A stretch of DNA of 64,000 nucleotides from Rhodanobacteraceae bacterium (GTDB taxonomy: Bacteria > Pseudomonadota > Gammaproteobacteria > Xanthomonadales > Rhodanobacteraceae): assembly GCA_030167125.1 (NCBI GenBank), contig CP126531.1, positions 2,319,001 to 2,383,000 of the forward strand, read 5' to 3'. This document shows, piece after piece, positions 45,407-55,306 of this stretch. The notes below the pieces were generated by a model. That model saw only the letters and a program-made list of their open reading frames with translations. It had not been told where the DNA came from and searched no databases. Numbering within the stretch: position 1 is the stretch's first letter; the number at the start of each line of letters is the position of its first letter. Made by a program: the position numbers and the translations under genes.

Positions 45407-46138
45407 ATGTCCATCATGCGTCCTTCCGGCCGCGCGCCCGATGCCCTGCGCGCCGTGACGATCGAGCGCGGCTACACCAAACATGCCGAAGGTTCCGTGC
45501 TGATCGGCATGGGCGACACGCGCGTGCTGTGCACCGCCAGCGTCGAGGAACGCGTGCCGATGTGGCTGCGCGGCAAGGGCGAAGGCTGGGTCACCGCCGA
45601 ATACGGCATGCTGCCGCGCGCGACCAGCGAACGCACGCAGCGCGAAGCCGCGCGCGGCGGACAAGGCGGACGCACCATGGAAATCCAGCGCCTGATCGGA
45701 CGGTCGCTGCGAGCATGCGTCGATCGCGCGGCGCTGGGCGAACGCGTGATCACGCTGGATTGCGACGTGCTGCAGGCCGACGGCGGCACGCGTTGCGCGT
45801 CGATCACCGGCGCGTATGTCGCGCTGGTCGATGCGGTGAACGCGCTGATGCAACGCGGCCTGCTGAAACGCAATCCGATCCACGGCGCGGTCGCGGCGGT
45901 TTCGGTGGGCGTGTACCAGGGCGTGCCGGTGCTCGATCTCGATTACACCGAAGACGCCCACTGCGACACCGACATGAACGTGGTGATGAACGACGGCGGC
46001 GGTTTCATCGAATTGCAGGGCACCGCCGAAGGCCATGCTTTCCGTCGTGACGAACTGGACGCGCTGCTGGCGCTTGCGCAGAAGGGCATCGGCGAATTGA
46101 TTGAGGCCCAGCGTAAAGCATTGGCGACCCTGCTATAA
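45407..46138 (+). CDS. rph: Ribonuclease PH
   Basis: 243 residues from the ATG at 45407 ([33 protein letters not shown] spans residues 1-33). Typical RNase PH blocks: [49 protein letters not shown] and [14 protein letters not shown] with the catalytic Asp residues. It trims the 3' ends of tRNAs by phosphorolysis. Divergent from yicC with a 71-base gap. Confidence 0.97.
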   Translation: MSIMRPSGRAPDALRAVTIERGYTKHAEGSVLIGMGDTRVLCTASVEERVPMWLRGKGEGWVTAEYGMLPRATSERTQREAARGGQGGRTMEIQRLIGRSLRACVDRAALGERVITLDCDVLQADGGTRCASITGAYVALVDAVNALMQRGLLKRNPIHGAVAAVSVGVYQGVPVLDLDYTEDAHCDTDMNVVMNDGGGFIELQGTAEGHAFRRDELDALLALAQKGIGELIEAQRKALATLL

Positions 46139-46144
46139 ATCCTT

Positions 46145-46252
46145 CGTCATTCCGACGAAAGCCGGAATCCATTTTGCTTTTTATTGGGCCGATAACGTCA
46201 AAATGGATTCCGGGTTCCGCGCGCGCTTCGCGCACGCGGCCCCGGAATGACG
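46145..46252. repeat. Extragenic palindromic repeat of the CGTCATTCCGG type
   Basis: Outer arms CGTCATTCCG (46145-46154) and CGGAATGACG (46243-46252) and inner 15-bp arms CCGGAATCCATTTTG (46162-46176) and CAAAATGGATTCCGG (46199-46213) make a long hairpin filling the rph-rdgB gap. Such units are dispersed in many bacterial chromosomes and may end rph transcription. Confidence 0.8.
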
Positions 46253-46270
46253 TCATGTGAGTTTTGTTGA

Positions 46271-46906
46271 ATGCACAAGATCGTCCTCGCCAGCAGCAAC
46301 GCCGGGAAGCTTGTCGAACTGCGCGCGTTGCTGGCGGGCAGCGGCATCGAACTGGTCGCGCAGACCGAACTCGGCATCGGCGATGTCGAAGAAGCCGGAC
46401 TGACCTTCGTCGAAAACGCGATCCTGAAAGCGCGCCACGCCGCGCGCGCATCCGGCATGGCTGCGCTGGCCGACGACTCGGGACTCTGCGTCGATGCGCT
46501 GGATGGCGCGCCGGGACTGTATTCCGCGCGCTACGCCGGCGTGCACGGCGACAACGCCGGCAACAACGCGAAGCTGCTGCGCGAACTCGAAGGCGTGCCG
46601 GATGCGCAGCGCATGGCGCACTTCACGTGCGTGCTGGCGCTGCTGCGAACCGCCGACGATCCCGATCCGCTCATCGCGACCGGCCGCTGGCCCGGCCGCG
46701 TGCTGCACGCGCCGCGCGGCGAGCACGGTTTCGGCTACGACCCGGTGTTCCTGCCCGACGACGGTGGCGGCCTGGGTTCCGCCGAGCTCGATCCCGCGCT
46801 GAAGAACCGCATCAGCCACCGCGGGCAGGCGTTGGCGAGTTTGCGCGAAATGCTCTTTACCCCCTCTCCCGCTCGCGGGAGAGGCGGCCGCAGGCCGAGC
46901 GCGTAG
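46271..46906 (+). CDS. rdgB: Non-canonical purine NTP pyrophosphatase (dITP/XTP)
   Basis: 211 residues with RdgB signatures SSNAGKLVELRALL, FVENAILKARHAA, ALADDSGLCVDAL, PGLYSARYAG and HGFGYDPVF. It removes dITP, dXTP and ITP from the nucleotide pool. The natural C-terminus (KNRISHRGQALASLREML) is followed by about 15 extra residues ([15 protein letters not shown]) that are simply a translated REP-like palindrome at 46861-46920. Confidence 0.97.
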   Translation: MHKIVLASSNAGKLVELRALLAGSGIELVAQTELGIGDVEEAGLTFVENAILKARHAARASGMAALADDSGLCVDALDGAPGLYSARYAGVHGDNAGNNAKLLRELEGVPDAQRMAHFTCVLALLRTADDPDPLIATGRWPGRVLHAPRGEHGFGYDPVFLPDDGGGLGSAELDPALKNRISHRGQALASLREMLFTPSPARGRGGRRPSA

Positions 46907-46920
46907 CGCTGGGTGAGGGG
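46861..46920. repeat. REP-like palindrome, left copy
   Basis: CCTCTCCCGC-tc-GCGGGAGAGG (46863-46884), then a GC-rich spacer and GGGTGAGGGG. It supplies the C-terminal codons of rdgB and the GTG start of the next ORF. An inverted copy is at 47268-47306. Confidence 0.8.
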
Positions 46921-48589
46921 CAGCTTGGAAAAGAACCGCAAAATCGCGAATGCCCGCGCGTTGCGGCATCACGGCACCGACGCGGAATTCAAGCTGTGGC
47001 GTTTTCTGCGCAATCGCCAGATCGGTGGGTTTCGATTCCGGCGGCAAGCCCCACTGGGTCGGTACATCGTCGACTTCGGCTGCATGGACGCCAAGGTCAT
47101 CGTGGAATTGGACGGTGGCCAGCATGCCGAACACACGAGAGACGACGAAATACGAACGGAATATCTGGAGCGCGGCGGCTTTCGCGTGCTGAGATTCCGG
47201 AACGACGACGTCTTGCTGAGAACGGATGACGTTCTTGCAGTGATACTCGGATCGTTGGAGCAATTCTCCCCTCACCCCGGCCCTCTCCCGCGAGCGGGAG
47301 AGGGAGAAAAGCGACGCGTGCTGGAAGCATCGCGTCAATCCGCCTCCCTCTCGAACGGAGAGGGAGAAAAGCGCTCTCCGCCGCTTTCGCTCTACATCCA
47401 CATCCCGTGGTGCGTGAAGAAGTGCCCGTACTGCGATTTCAATTCGCACGGGCTGCGCGCGGCGATGCCGGAGCGTGAATATGTCGCGGCGTTGCTGGCG
47501 GACCTGGACGGCGACCTCGCGGATTGCGGAGAAGCGATCCACCGCCGCGAAATCACCAGCGTGTTCTTCGGCGGCGGCACGCCCAGCCTGTTCGCGCCGA
47601 ATGCGATCGCGGCGATCCTGGACGGTGCAGCGGCACGCATTCCGTTCGCGCGCGATTGCGAAATCACGCTGGAAACCAATCCCGGCACGGTCGAACACGG
47701 CCGTTTCGACGGTTACCGCTCAGCCGGCGTGAACCGGATCAGCTTCGGCGTGCAGAGTTTCGATGACGAAAAACTGCGCGCGCTGGGCCGCATCCATTCG
47801 TCGGCCGAAGCCGAAAACGCGATCAGGCAGGCGCAGGACGCCGGGTACGACAACATCAACCTGGACCTGATGTACGCGCTGCCGCAGCAAACGCTCGACG
47901 GCGCGCTCGCCGATGTCGAACGTGCGGTTGCGCTGCAACCCGCGCACCTCTCGCACTACCAGTTGACGCTGGAACCCGGCACGCCGTTCGCGAAAACGCC
48001 GCCGCCACTACCCGACCACGACGCGGCGTGGGACATGCAGGAAGCCTGTCAGGCGCGGCTGGCGCAGGCCGGCTACGCGCAATACGAAGTGTCGGCGTAC
48101 GCGCTGCCGGGAAGGCGCTGCCGCCACAACCTCAACTACTGGACGTTCGGCGACTACCTCGGGATGGGCGCGGGAGCGCACGGGAAGATCTCGCGGCCGG
48201 GGACGAGGAACGAGGGTCTGGGGGAGAGCGGTCGCGAGCTAAACATCAAAGTTCAGCGCCGCTGGAAAATCCGTTCCCCCGTCGCCTACCTTCAGCATGC
48301 GCGCACGCCGCAACGCATCGGCGGCGATGAAACGATCGGCGCCGAGCACCTGCCATTCGAATTCATGTTGAACGCCTTGCGCTTGAACGACGGCGTCCCC
48401 ATCGCGGATTTCACGACGCGCACCGGCTTGCCTGCCGAAACGATCGCCGCGCCCCTGCACGAGGCGCGCGCAAAAGGTTGGCTGACCGGCGATGCCGAAC
48501 GCCTGCAACCGACCCCACTCGGCCAGCGTTTCCTCAACGACCTGATCGAAATTTTCCTGCCCGACGCACCGGAGCGCCCGCATGCCTGA
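46913..48589 (+). CDS. hemW: HemW-type radical SAM protein with in-frame N-terminal DUF559 nuclease-like domain
   Basis: One open frame of 558 codons. Residues 1-115 are a DUF559 domain ([21 protein letters not shown].., [34 protein letters not shown]), a Vsr-like PD-(D/E)xK fold. Residues 120-160 are translated REP-like repeats ([23 protein letters not shown]). From about 160 the HemW haem chaperone begins: [16 protein letters not shown] with the CxxxCxxC iron-sulfur site, [10 protein letters not shown] and the C-terminal HemW domain. HemW alone could start at the GTG at 47318. Family HemW is about 380 residues, so the DUF559 part is an addition. Confidence 0.88.
   Translation: MRGSLEKNRKIANARALRHHGTDAEFKLWRFLRNRQIGGFRFRRQAPLGRYIVDFGCMDAKVIVELDGGQHAEHTRDDEIRTEYLERGGFRVLRFRNDDVLLRTDDVLAVILGSLEQFSPHPGPLPRAGEGEKRRVLEASRQSASLSNGEGEKRSPPLSLYIHIPWCVKKCPYCDFNSHGLRAAMPEREYVAALLADLDGDLADCGEAIHRREITSVFFGGGTPSLFAPNAIAAILDGAAARIPFARDCEITLETNPGTVEHGRFDGYRSAGVNRISFGVQSFDDEKLRALGRIHSSAEAENAIRQAQDAGYDNINLDLMYALPQQTLDGALADVERAVALQPAHLSHYQLTLEPGTPFAKTPPPLPDHDAAWDMQEACQARLAQAGYAQYEVSAYALPGRRCRHNLNYWTFGDYLGMGAGAHGKISRPGTRNEGLGESGRELNIKVQRRWKIRSPVAYLQHARTPQRIGGDETIGAEHLPFEFMLNALRLNDGVPIADFTTRTGLPAETIAAPLHEARAKGWLTGDAERLQPTPLGQRFLNDLIEIFLPDAPERPHA
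47268..47373. repeat. REP-like palindrome, right inverted copy, plus 60-base direct repeat
   Basis: CCCCTCACCC then CCCTCTCCCGC-ga-GCGGGAGAGGG (47281-47304) is the reverse of the left copy at 46861. GGAGAGGGAGAAAAGCG occurs at 47297-47313 and again at 47357-47373, exactly 60 bases (20 codons) apart, keeping the reading frame open into hemW. Confidence 0.8.
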
Positions 48590-48764
48590 ATCCGTCAGCG
48601 CCACCTGCCCGTACTGCGGCGAACCCATCGAACTGCTGGTGGACGCATCCGCCGGCTCGTCCAGCTACGTCGAGGACTGCCAGGTCTGCTGCCGGCCCAT
48701 GCAGGTCGACGTGGAGGTGGACGGTGGCCAGGTTTCGGTGCGGGTCCGGACCGGCGACGAGTGA
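48582..48764 (+). CDS. CPXCG motif-containing cysteine-rich protein
   Basis: 60 residues overlapping the hemW stop by eight bases. [13 protein letters not shown] and [11 protein letters not shown] give two Cys pairs of a zinc-ribbon-like fold typical of this small family. Function unknown; conserved in gammaproteobacteria. Confidence 0.9.
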   Translation: MPESVSATCPYCGEPIELLVDASAGSSSYVEDCQVCCRPMQVDVEVDGGQVSVRVRTGDE

Positions 48765-48864
48765 AGGCCGAAAAGTCCGTGGCGCTTTGTCCCGGGCTTC
48801 CATAGAATCGCCCTCGTTGGTTGGCGCTGGCAGGGAGCTTGCATCGCGCCTGATTGGGGAACCG

Positions 48865-51081
48865 ATGGACAAGCAGCAGCACATGCCGACACTCGCCGAC
48901 CGCAGCGACCTCGCGCCGCGCGCGCGGCACCTGCTCGCGCAGCAGATCGCCGAGTGCGGCGCCCTGCTGGAACCGCTGCTGCGTTCGGCGCTGGATGACC
49001 TGGAGCACGAACTGTTCCGGATCGGCGAGCAATCCAGCGGCGGCCAGGTGCAGCACGAAGCCATGGAGGCGTACAAGGAGGTGAAGCGCCTGCGTCCGCG
49101 CTTCCACGGCCGCTTCATGGCCCTGCTGGAACAGCGTTTCGCCGGTATCGACCGCGCCGCCGCCGAACCCGAAAGCGAGCCGCGGACCGGCGCCGACCTG
49201 TCGCTGGTCGATCCGCACGAGTTCGACGAAACCATGGCGCTGGACGACCTGTCCACCCGCACCGAATTGCACGCCGGCAACGCGATCTTCGATCTCTGCC
49301 ACCGCTACGCGGTTCTGGTGGCCGCGCCGCCGCTGGACAACGAGGCGCTGCCGCCCGGCCCGCACACGCTTGCCGCGGTGCTGGGCGAAGCGGCGACCGA
49401 ATTCGGCCTGCAGCGCGAACACCGCTTGCTGTTCTACCGCCTGTGCGACCGGCGCCTGTTCGCGGCGGCCGAGGCGTTCTACGCGCGGCTCAACGAGCAC
49501 CTGAAGTCATCCGGCATCCTGCCCGACCTGCGCAGCTACCTTCCGCGCCGCGCGCATTCCGCTGCGCGTCCCGCCGCGCCCGAAGCGCCGCCCGCGCCCG
49601 GCGCCGCGAACGAGCCGGCGCCGATCGCGCCGGCGATCAATTTTACCGCGCCGGCCGGACCGGGCATGGGCGAATTGCACGCCTTGCTCGATGCACGCCG
49701 GCGCACGCTGAACCCGGAAGCCGAAGCGGCGGCCGCGCAGTCGGCGCAGTTCGCGTCGATGCCGGAATTGCAGGAAGCATTGGCGGCGTTGCAGGCGCTG
49801 CCTTCGCGCAACGGCGCGCCGCAACCAGGCGCGCGCCTGAGCGGCGAGCTGATGGCGCAGCTGCGCCGCGCCTCGAATGGCAACGCCCTGCAGTTGCAAC
49901 CCGAACATCGCGACGCGCTGGATCTGGTCGGCCTGCTCTACGACCAGCTGCTCACCGAAACCCGCACCGAAGGCATCGCGCAGCAACTGCTGGCGAACCT
50001 GCAGGTGCCGCTGCTGCGCATTGCGCTGTCGGACAGCAATTTCTTCACCGTGCGCAACCATCCGGCGCGGCGCCTGCTGAACCTGGTGCTGGAAACGGCC
50101 AACCTGTGGCTCGACCGCAGCGGCGACAAGTTCGACAACGCGCTGAACCAGCGCTTGCAGCGCAGCGTCAAGCGCGTCGCCGAGGACCGCAGCGGCGACA
50201 TGGGCGTGATCGCGAAGGAAGCGGATGAACTCGACACGCACCTGAAGCTGATCTCGCGCCGCGCGGAAATCGCCGAGCGCCGCCAGGTCGAAGCCGCGCA
50301 GGGCCGCGACCGCCTGCAGGACGCGCGCGCCGTGGCCGCCAAGGCCATCGAGTCGCGCGTGTCGAAGCGCAAGACCACGCCGCTGGTCCGCGCGCTGCTG
50401 GAAAACGCCTGGGCCGATGCGCTCACGCTGACGCTGCTGCGCGAAGGCGAACACAGCGAGGCGTATCGCCGCCGGCTGGCCGCCGTCGACCAGTTGCTGG
50501 GCGCGCCGGCCGAGCGCGACAACGCGCGGCTCACCGCGGATTTCAACCACGGCCTGACGCAGGTCGGCCTGCAGGCCACCGAAGCCGACCAGATCACCCG
50601 CTACGCGCTGGAACTGCCGCAGCAGGCGCCCGATGCGGGCAGCGCGCCGGTACCGACGCAGACCGAATTGCTGATCCGGTTGAAGTCGCGCCACAAGCCC
50701 GGCGAAGACGAAGCAGGCGCGGCGCAGCCCGGCGCGCGAAAGCTGCCGTTGACGTCCAGCGAGCGCCGCGCACTCGAGACCTTGAAAACCCTTCCGTTCG
50801 GAAGCTGGCTGGAGTTCACCCTCAACCAGCAGGGCCAGAAGGCCGCGCGCAAACTGGCCTGGTACAACCCGCCCAGCGGGCGCTGCCTGGTGGTCAACGC
50901 GCGCGGCACGGCGGCGCCCGAGCGCACGCTGGAACAGATCGCGCGGATGATGGCGCGCGGCCAGGTGCGTGTCCTTCCGAACCAGGATGGCGGTATGATC
51001 GACCGCGCCTGGAATGCGCTGATGGCAGGGTTGAGGAAATTCAGCAAGACCAACAACAACACCACGGACTCCGCGACATGA
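48865..51081 (+). CDS. DUF1631 family protein
   Basis: 738 residues from the ATG at 48865 with GGGGA upstream. Largely helical, with a Pro/Ala-rich linker (AARPAAPEAPPAPGAANEPAP) around residues 235-265. The blocks LRIALSDSNFFTVRNHPARRLLNLVLETANLW and LPFGSWLEFTLNQQGQKAARKLAWYNPPSGRCLVVNARG are characteristic of DUF1631; the last resembles a PilZ-like beta-barrel. The following gene encodes a stand-alone PilZ protein with an ATGA overlap, so a link with cyclic-di-GMP signalling is plausible. Confidence 0.85.
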   Translation: MDKQQHMPTLADRSDLAPRARHLLAQQIAECGALLEPLLRSALDDLEHELFRIGEQSSGGQVQHEAMEAYKEVKRLRPRFHGRFMALLEQRFAGIDRAAAEPESEPRTGADLSLVDPHEFDETMALDDLSTRTELHAGNAIFDLCHRYAVLVAAPPLDNEALPPGPHTLAAVLGEAATEFGLQREHRLLFYRLCDRRLFAAAEAFYARLNEHLKSSGILPDLRSYLPRRAHSAARPAAPEAPPAPGAANEPAPIAPAINFTAPAGPGMGELHALLDARRRTLNPEAEAAAAQSAQFASMPELQEALAALQALPSRNGAPQPGARLSGELMAQLRRASNGNALQLQPEHRDALDLVGLLYDQLLTETRTEGIAQQLLANLQVPLLRIALSDSNFFTVRNHPARRLLNLVLETANLWLDRSGDKFDNALNQRLQRSVKRVAEDRSGDMGVIAKEADELDTHLKLISRRAEIAERRQVEAAQGRDRLQDARAVAAKAIESRVSKRKTTPLVRALLENAWADALTLTLLREGEHSEAYRRRLAAVDQLLGAPAERDNARLTADFNHGLTQVGLQATEADQITRYALELPQQAPDAGSAPVPTQTELLIRLKSRHKPGEDEAGAAQPGARKLPLTSSERRALETLKTLPFGSWLEFTLNQQGQKAARKLAWYNPPSGRCLVVNARGTAAPERTLEQIARMMARGQVRVLPNQDGGMIDRAWNALMAGLRKFSKTNNNTTDSAT

Positions 51082-51419
51082 ACGACGAACGTCGCAGCGC
51101 CCCGCGAAAACCCACGGCGGTCCCCATCGAGGTGACCGACAGCATCAGCGGCGAGAACATCGGCCGCATCGGCAACCTCTCCCGCACGGGTTTGATGTTG
51201 ATCTGCCACCGGCCCCTGCGCGATGACGCCCTTTACCAGTTGCGCTTCCGGCTGCCCAACCCGCGCGGCGTGAACGAGGAAATCGAAGCCGGCGTGCACA
51301 CCATGTGGACCGACCAGGCCGCGACCAACGGCTACCAGTGGTCGGGCCTCAGGATCATTTCAATCAGCGGCGCCGCCGCGGCCTGCCTCGACCGCTGGCT
51401 GGAAGCCACTGCGGCATGA
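51078..51419 (+). CDS. PilZ domain-containing protein
   Basis: 113 residues with the c-di-GMP-binding RxxxR (ERRSAPRKP) followed by the GRIGNLSRTGLML strand where the (D/N)xSxxG motif is met, then a beta-barrel and a C-terminal helix. It probably binds cyclic di-GMP and acts with the DUF1631 protein whose gene it overlaps. Confidence 0.9.
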   Translation: MNDERRSAPRKPTAVPIEVTDSISGENIGRIGNLSRTGLMLICHRPLRDDALYQLRFRLPNPRGVNEEIEAGVHTMWTDQAATNGYQWSGLRIISISGAAAACLDRWLEATAA

Positions 51420-51595
51420 TTTTGCGATCATCCCTGATCGCTGCTTCGCTCAAGATTTCCACAACGAACAGGCACGCTGGTTCAGCAATGCCACCACGGC
51501 CACCCATGGCCTGACTTTCCACGAAAGCGCGTTTCACTTTGCGTTGCGGCGCGCTTCGCCGCATCATGGCGGTTCCCGGTCCACGCCGCACCGCC

Positions 51596-52930
51596 ATGAC
51601 CGCATCGCCGCAGGACAATCTTTCCGCGCTGTATCCCGCGCACCTCGCCGAAATCGAAAAACGCAGCGCCGATGCGCTGGCCACGTGCGGCCGCGACACG
51701 CTGGTGGTCGCCGCGGGCAGGCCGCACGGCTGGTTCCTCGACGATGAGGATTATCCATTCAAGGCCAATCCGCACTTCCTGCACTGGCTGCCGCTGACCG
51801 ACGCACCCGGCAGCTGGATCGTGTACACACCCGGCGCGAAACCGAAACTGATTTTCCTGCAGCCGCGCGATTACTGGCACGTGGTACCCGCCGCGCCCGC
51901 GGGCTACTGGACCGAACACTTCGACATCGTGACCATCCGTACGCCGGACGAAGCGCGCGCGCATCTGCCGAAGGACCCGTCACGCTGCGCGATCGTCGGC
52001 GAGACCAATGCCGCGGTGGGCGATTTCGTGCCCGACAATCCCGAAGCCGCGCTGCATCTGCTGCACTACCGCCGCGCATTCAAGACGCCGTACGAGATCA
52101 CCATGATGCGCGTAGCCAGCAAGGTCGGCGTGCACGGTCATCGCGCCGCCGAGCGCGCGTTCCGCGACGGCCTTTCCGAATTCGACATCCATTGCGAATA
52201 CCTGAAAGCCACGCGGCTCACCGAAGCGCAGTTGCCCTACGGCAACATCATCGCGCTGGACGCGCATGGCGCGGTGCTGCATTACATGCACTTCGACCGC
52301 AACCCGCCCACGCACGCGCATTCGTTCCTGATCGATGCCGGCGGCAGCTTCCACGGCTACGCGTCCGATATCACGCGCACGTATGCGTCAGCCGACGCCG
52401 GCGAATTCCAGGCACTGATCGACGCCGTCGAAACCGCGCAGCAAGGTTTCTGCGCCAGGGTGCGCGCGGGACAGAGCTATCCCGAATTGCACGTCCACGC
52501 GCACCACGTGCTGATGCAGGCGCTGCGCGAACAAGGCTTCATCACCTGCTCCGCCGAAGCCGCGGTCGCGAACGGCATTTCCGCGACATTCTTCCCGCAC
52601 GGACTCGGCCACCTGATCGGCCTGCAGGTGCACGACGTCGCCGGCTTCGCGCGCGACGAGCAAGGCCACACGATCCCGAAACCGGAAGGCCATCCGTACC
52701 TGCGCTGCACCCGCGTCCTGCAACCCGGCATGGTCGTGACGATCGAACCCGGCTTGTACTTCATCGACATGCTGCTGGCGGAATTGAGAGCCAAGCCTGC
52801 CTCGAAGGACGTCGCGTGGGCGAAGGTCGATGCGTTCCGCAAATACGGCGGCATCCGCATCGAGGACGACGTGCTGTGTACCGAGGGCGAGCCCGTGAAC
52901 CTCACGCGCGAGGCGTTCGCCGCGGCATGA
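51596..52930 (+). CDS. pepQ: Xaa-Pro dipeptidase
   Basis: 444 residues from the ATG at 51596. Metal ligands of the M24 fold are visible: FLIDAGGSFHGYASDITRTY (two Asp), PHGLGHLIGLQVHD (His), VVTIEPGLYF (Glu) and GGIRIEDDV (Glu). The N-terminal domain has GWFLDDEDYPFKANPHFLHWLPL, typical of bacterial PepQ. It splits dipeptides with C-terminal proline. A 176-base gap before it holds nothing I can support. Confidence 0.95.
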   Translation: MTASPQDNLSALYPAHLAEIEKRSADALATCGRDTLVVAAGRPHGWFLDDEDYPFKANPHFLHWLPLTDAPGSWIVYTPGAKPKLIFLQPRDYWHVVPAAPAGYWTEHFDIVTIRTPDEARAHLPKDPSRCAIVGETNAAVGDFVPDNPEAALHLLHYRRAFKTPYEITMMRVASKVGVHGHRAAERAFRDGLSEFDIHCEYLKATRLTEAQLPYGNIIALDAHGAVLHYMHFDRNPPTHAHSFLIDAGGSFHGYASDITRTYASADAGEFQALIDAVETAQQGFCARVRAGQSYPELHVHAHHVLMQALREQGFITCSAEAAVANGISATFFPHGLGHLIGLQVHDVAGFARDEQGHTIPKPEGHPYLRCTRVLQPGMVVTIEPGLYFIDMLLAELRAKPASKDVAWAKVDAFRKYGGIRIEDDVLCTEGEPVNLTREAFAAA

Positions 52931-52960
52931 GCACGATGTGACAGCCAGCGGATCGGGCAA

Positions 52961-53335
52961 CTACGACTTGCGCCAGAACTTCACTCGCGGCAGCCCTTCG
53001 AAATCCGCATCCTGTGTCCAGACCCACGCATTGGCCGCTTGTGCGGTCGCATAGATGATGCTGTCGGCCATTGGCAACTTGTAGCGCACGCCGAGTGCCG
53101 CCGCACGCAGGGCAAGCGATGCATCGAGGTCCACGACCTCGCTTTGCCGCATCGCTGCCACGCATTGCAATGCGAGTGACTCATCGCGCTGCTGGGTGAC
53201 GCGCTTGAACACTTCGAGCAAGGTGACGGACGGCACCAGCAATTCATCCGGCTTTTCGATCACCCCGGCAAAATGCCTCGCGTTCGGCCCCTCGGCGAAA
53301 TATTCCAGCCACGCCGACGAATCGACGACATTCAT
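52961..53335 (-). CDS. vapC: VapC-type PIN-domain toxin
   Basis: 124 residues: MNVVDSSAWLEYFA with the first PIN Asp, SVTLLEVFKRV with the conserved Glu, and LPMADSIIYATA with the third acidic residue, then WTQDADF. A probable RNase toxin. It overlaps the vapB stop by four bases (ATGA), so antitoxin and toxin are coupled. Confidence 0.93.
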   Translation of the reverse strand: MNVVDSSAWLEYFAEGPNARHFAGVIEKPDELLVPSVTLLEVFKRVTQQRDESLALQCVAAMRQSEVVDLDASLALRAAALGVRYKLPMADSIIYATAQAANAWVWTQDADFEGLPRVKFWRKS

Positions 53336-53538
53336 ACGCGGTCGCGGTCACGCGGCACGGACGTGTCGATGCCGCGCAGCGTGCCGCGCAAGGACTTTGC
53401 GGATCGCACCGGAATCATCTCGATGCGATCCCCGTATTGCAGCACCTGCAATTTGGAGCCCGGCGTCAGGCCCATCGCTTCCCGCACCGCCTGCGGGATG
53501 ACCACCTGGTACTTCGGCGAAACCGTGACGGCGTGCAT
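53332..53538 (-). CDS. vapB: VapB-type antitoxin, AbrB/SpoVT fold
   Basis: 68 residues with the swapped-hairpin AbrB motif VSPKYQVVIPQAVREAMGLTPGSKLQVL, then a basic tail that would bind the toxin. Located on the chromosome side, not on the ICE. Confidence 0.93.
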   Translation of the reverse strand: MHAVTVSPKYQVVIPQAVREAMGLTPGSKLQVLQYGDRIEMIPVRSAKSLRGTLRGIDTSVPRDRDRV

Positions 53539-53692
53539 GACGTCTCTCCTATCGATGTAAATATCGTAATACGGCTACCGCATCGACTCAATGCCGCATG
53601 TGTGTGCATCGGTCGCATCGTGACCATTGCCACGCGGACAGGCACGGCCTGATCTGCGATGATCGCGCATGGTTTTGCCGGGGAAGGTTTCG

Positions 53693-55306
53693 ATGAGTCA
53701 CGAAAACGCAATCCGCCGCAACGTCGGCGCGTGGGCGCTGATGTTCACGGGCCTGGGCTCGATCATCGGCTCGGGCTGGCTGTTCGGCGCGTGGCGCGCG
53801 GCGCAACTGGCAGGCCCGGGCGCGATCTGGGCGTGGGTGATCGGAGCGGTGGTGATCCTGTTCATCGCGATCACCTACGCGGAACTCGGCGCGATGTTCC
53901 CGGAATCGGGCGGCATGGTGCGCTACGGCCAGTATTCGCACGGCACGCTGGTGGGCTTCATCGCGGCGTGGGCGAACTGGATCGCGATCGCGTCGGTGAT
54001 TCCGGTGGAAGCGGAAGCGTCGGTGCAGTACATGGCGTCGTGGCCTTGGCAGTGGGCGCAGGATCTGTACCACCACGCCGCGGGCGGCGCGGGCACGCTG
54101 AGCGCGACCGGACTTGCGATCGCCGCCGCGCTGGTGATCGGGTATTTCCTCCTGAACTACTGGAGCGTGAATCTGTTCGCGAAGACCAACGCGTGGATCA
54201 CGCTGTACAAGCTGATCGTGCCGGCGCTGACCGCGACCGCCCTGATGGCGACCTCGTTCCATCCGGAAAATTTCCATGTCGGCGCGCACGGCGGCCCGCA
54301 CGCCTACAGCATCTCGGCGATCCTGACCGCGGTCGCGATCAGCGGCATCGTTTTCAGTTTCAACGGCTTCCAGAGTCCGGTGAACCTCGCGGGCGAAGCG
54401 AAGAACCCCGGCCGCAACGTGCCGTTCGGAATCATCGGTTCGATCGTGCTGGCGACCATCGTGTACCTGCTGCTGCAGGTGGCGTTCCTGGGCGCGATGG
54501 ATCCTGTGGCGCTTGCCAAGGGTGGCTGGTACGCGCTGGATTTCTCCTCGCCGTTCGCGCAACTGGCGCTGGCGTTGAACCTCAACTGGCTAGCGCTGCT
54601 GCTGTATTCCGACGCGTTCATCAGCCCGTCCGGCACCGGCGCCACCTACACCGCAACCACCGCACGGATGATCTACGGGATGGAACGCAACGGCACGCTG
54701 CCGAAAGTGTTCGGACGCGTGCATCCGCGCTTCGGCATCCCGCGCCCGGCGATGTGGCTGAACCTGGTGGTCGCCTTCATCTTCATGTTCTTCTTCCGCG
54801 GCTGGGCCACGCTGGCCGAAGTGATCTCGGTGGCGACAATCATTTCGTACCTGACCGGACCGGTGAGCGTCAGCGTGCTGCGGCGCACCGCGCCGGAATT
54901 GCGCCGGCCGCTGCGCATTCCGCTGCTGCCGGTCATCGCGGGACTCGCGTTCGTGTTCGCGACCGAGCTGCTGTACTGGGCGCGCTGGCCCCGCACCGGC
55001 GAGATCATCCTGTTGATGGTGGTCGCGCTGCCGATCTGGCTCTGGTATGCGGTCCAGCGCGGCGGCGCGGATTTGCTGAAACAGGTGCGCGGCGCGCTGT
55101 GGCTGATCTTCTACCTGCCCGCGATCGCCGCGCTGTCATGGGCCGGCAGCGCGCGCTTCGGCGGCCACGGTTACCTTCCCTACGGCTGGGATCTCCTGAT
55201 CGTCGCTGCCGTCGCGGTCGGCTTCTTTGCATGGGGCCTCGCGTGCGGCTGGCGCACGCCGGACGTCGAGCAGGCCGCGGCGCACCATGGCGTGATCGAG
55301 GATTGA
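53693..55306 (+). CDS. APC-family amino acid permease
   Basis: 537 residues from the ATG at 53693 (GGAAGG upstream). About twelve hydrophobic segments; the first has the APC signature LMFTGLGSIIGSGWLFG and the second ITYAELGAMFPESGG. The central FSFNGFQSPVNLAGEAKNP and YGMERNGTLPKVFG blocks are typical of the aspartate:proton symporter-like group. Substrate not determinable. Its stop abuts the convergent hom stop with no gap. Confidence 0.92.
   Translation: MSHENAIRRNVGAWALMFTGLGSIIGSGWLFGAWRAAQLAGPGAIWAWVIGAVVILFIAITYAELGAMFPESGGMVRYGQYSHGTLVGFIAAWANWIAIASVIPVEAEASVQYMASWPWQWAQDLYHHAAGGAGTLSATGLAIAAALVIGYFLLNYWSVNLFAKTNAWITLYKLIVPALTATALMATSFHPENFHVGAHGGPHAYSISAILTAVAISGIVFSFNGFQSPVNLAGEAKNPGRNVPFGIIGSIVLATIVYLLLQVAFLGAMDPVALAKGGWYALDFSSPFAQLALALNLNWLALLLYSDAFISPSGTGATYTATTARMIYGMERNGTLPKVFGRVHPRFGIPRPAMWLNLVVAFIFMFFFRGWATLAEVISVATIISYLTGPVSVSVLRRTAPELRRPLRIPLLPVIAGLAFVFATELLYWARWPRTGEIILLMVVALPIWLWYAVQRGGADLLKQVRGALWLIFYLPAIAALSWAGSARFGGHGYLPYGWDLLIVAAVAVGFFAWGLACGWRTPDVEQAAAHHGVIED

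Noticed and set aside
49507..50694. 395-codon antisense frame over the DUF1631 gene
   Set aside because: Arg/Gln-rich low-complexity shadow; the sense strand has a recognisable family.
53332..53538. VapBC as part of the ICE
   Set aside because: It lies about 9 kb inside the chromosomal side, beyond yicC and other housekeeping genes, so it is not assigned to the element.
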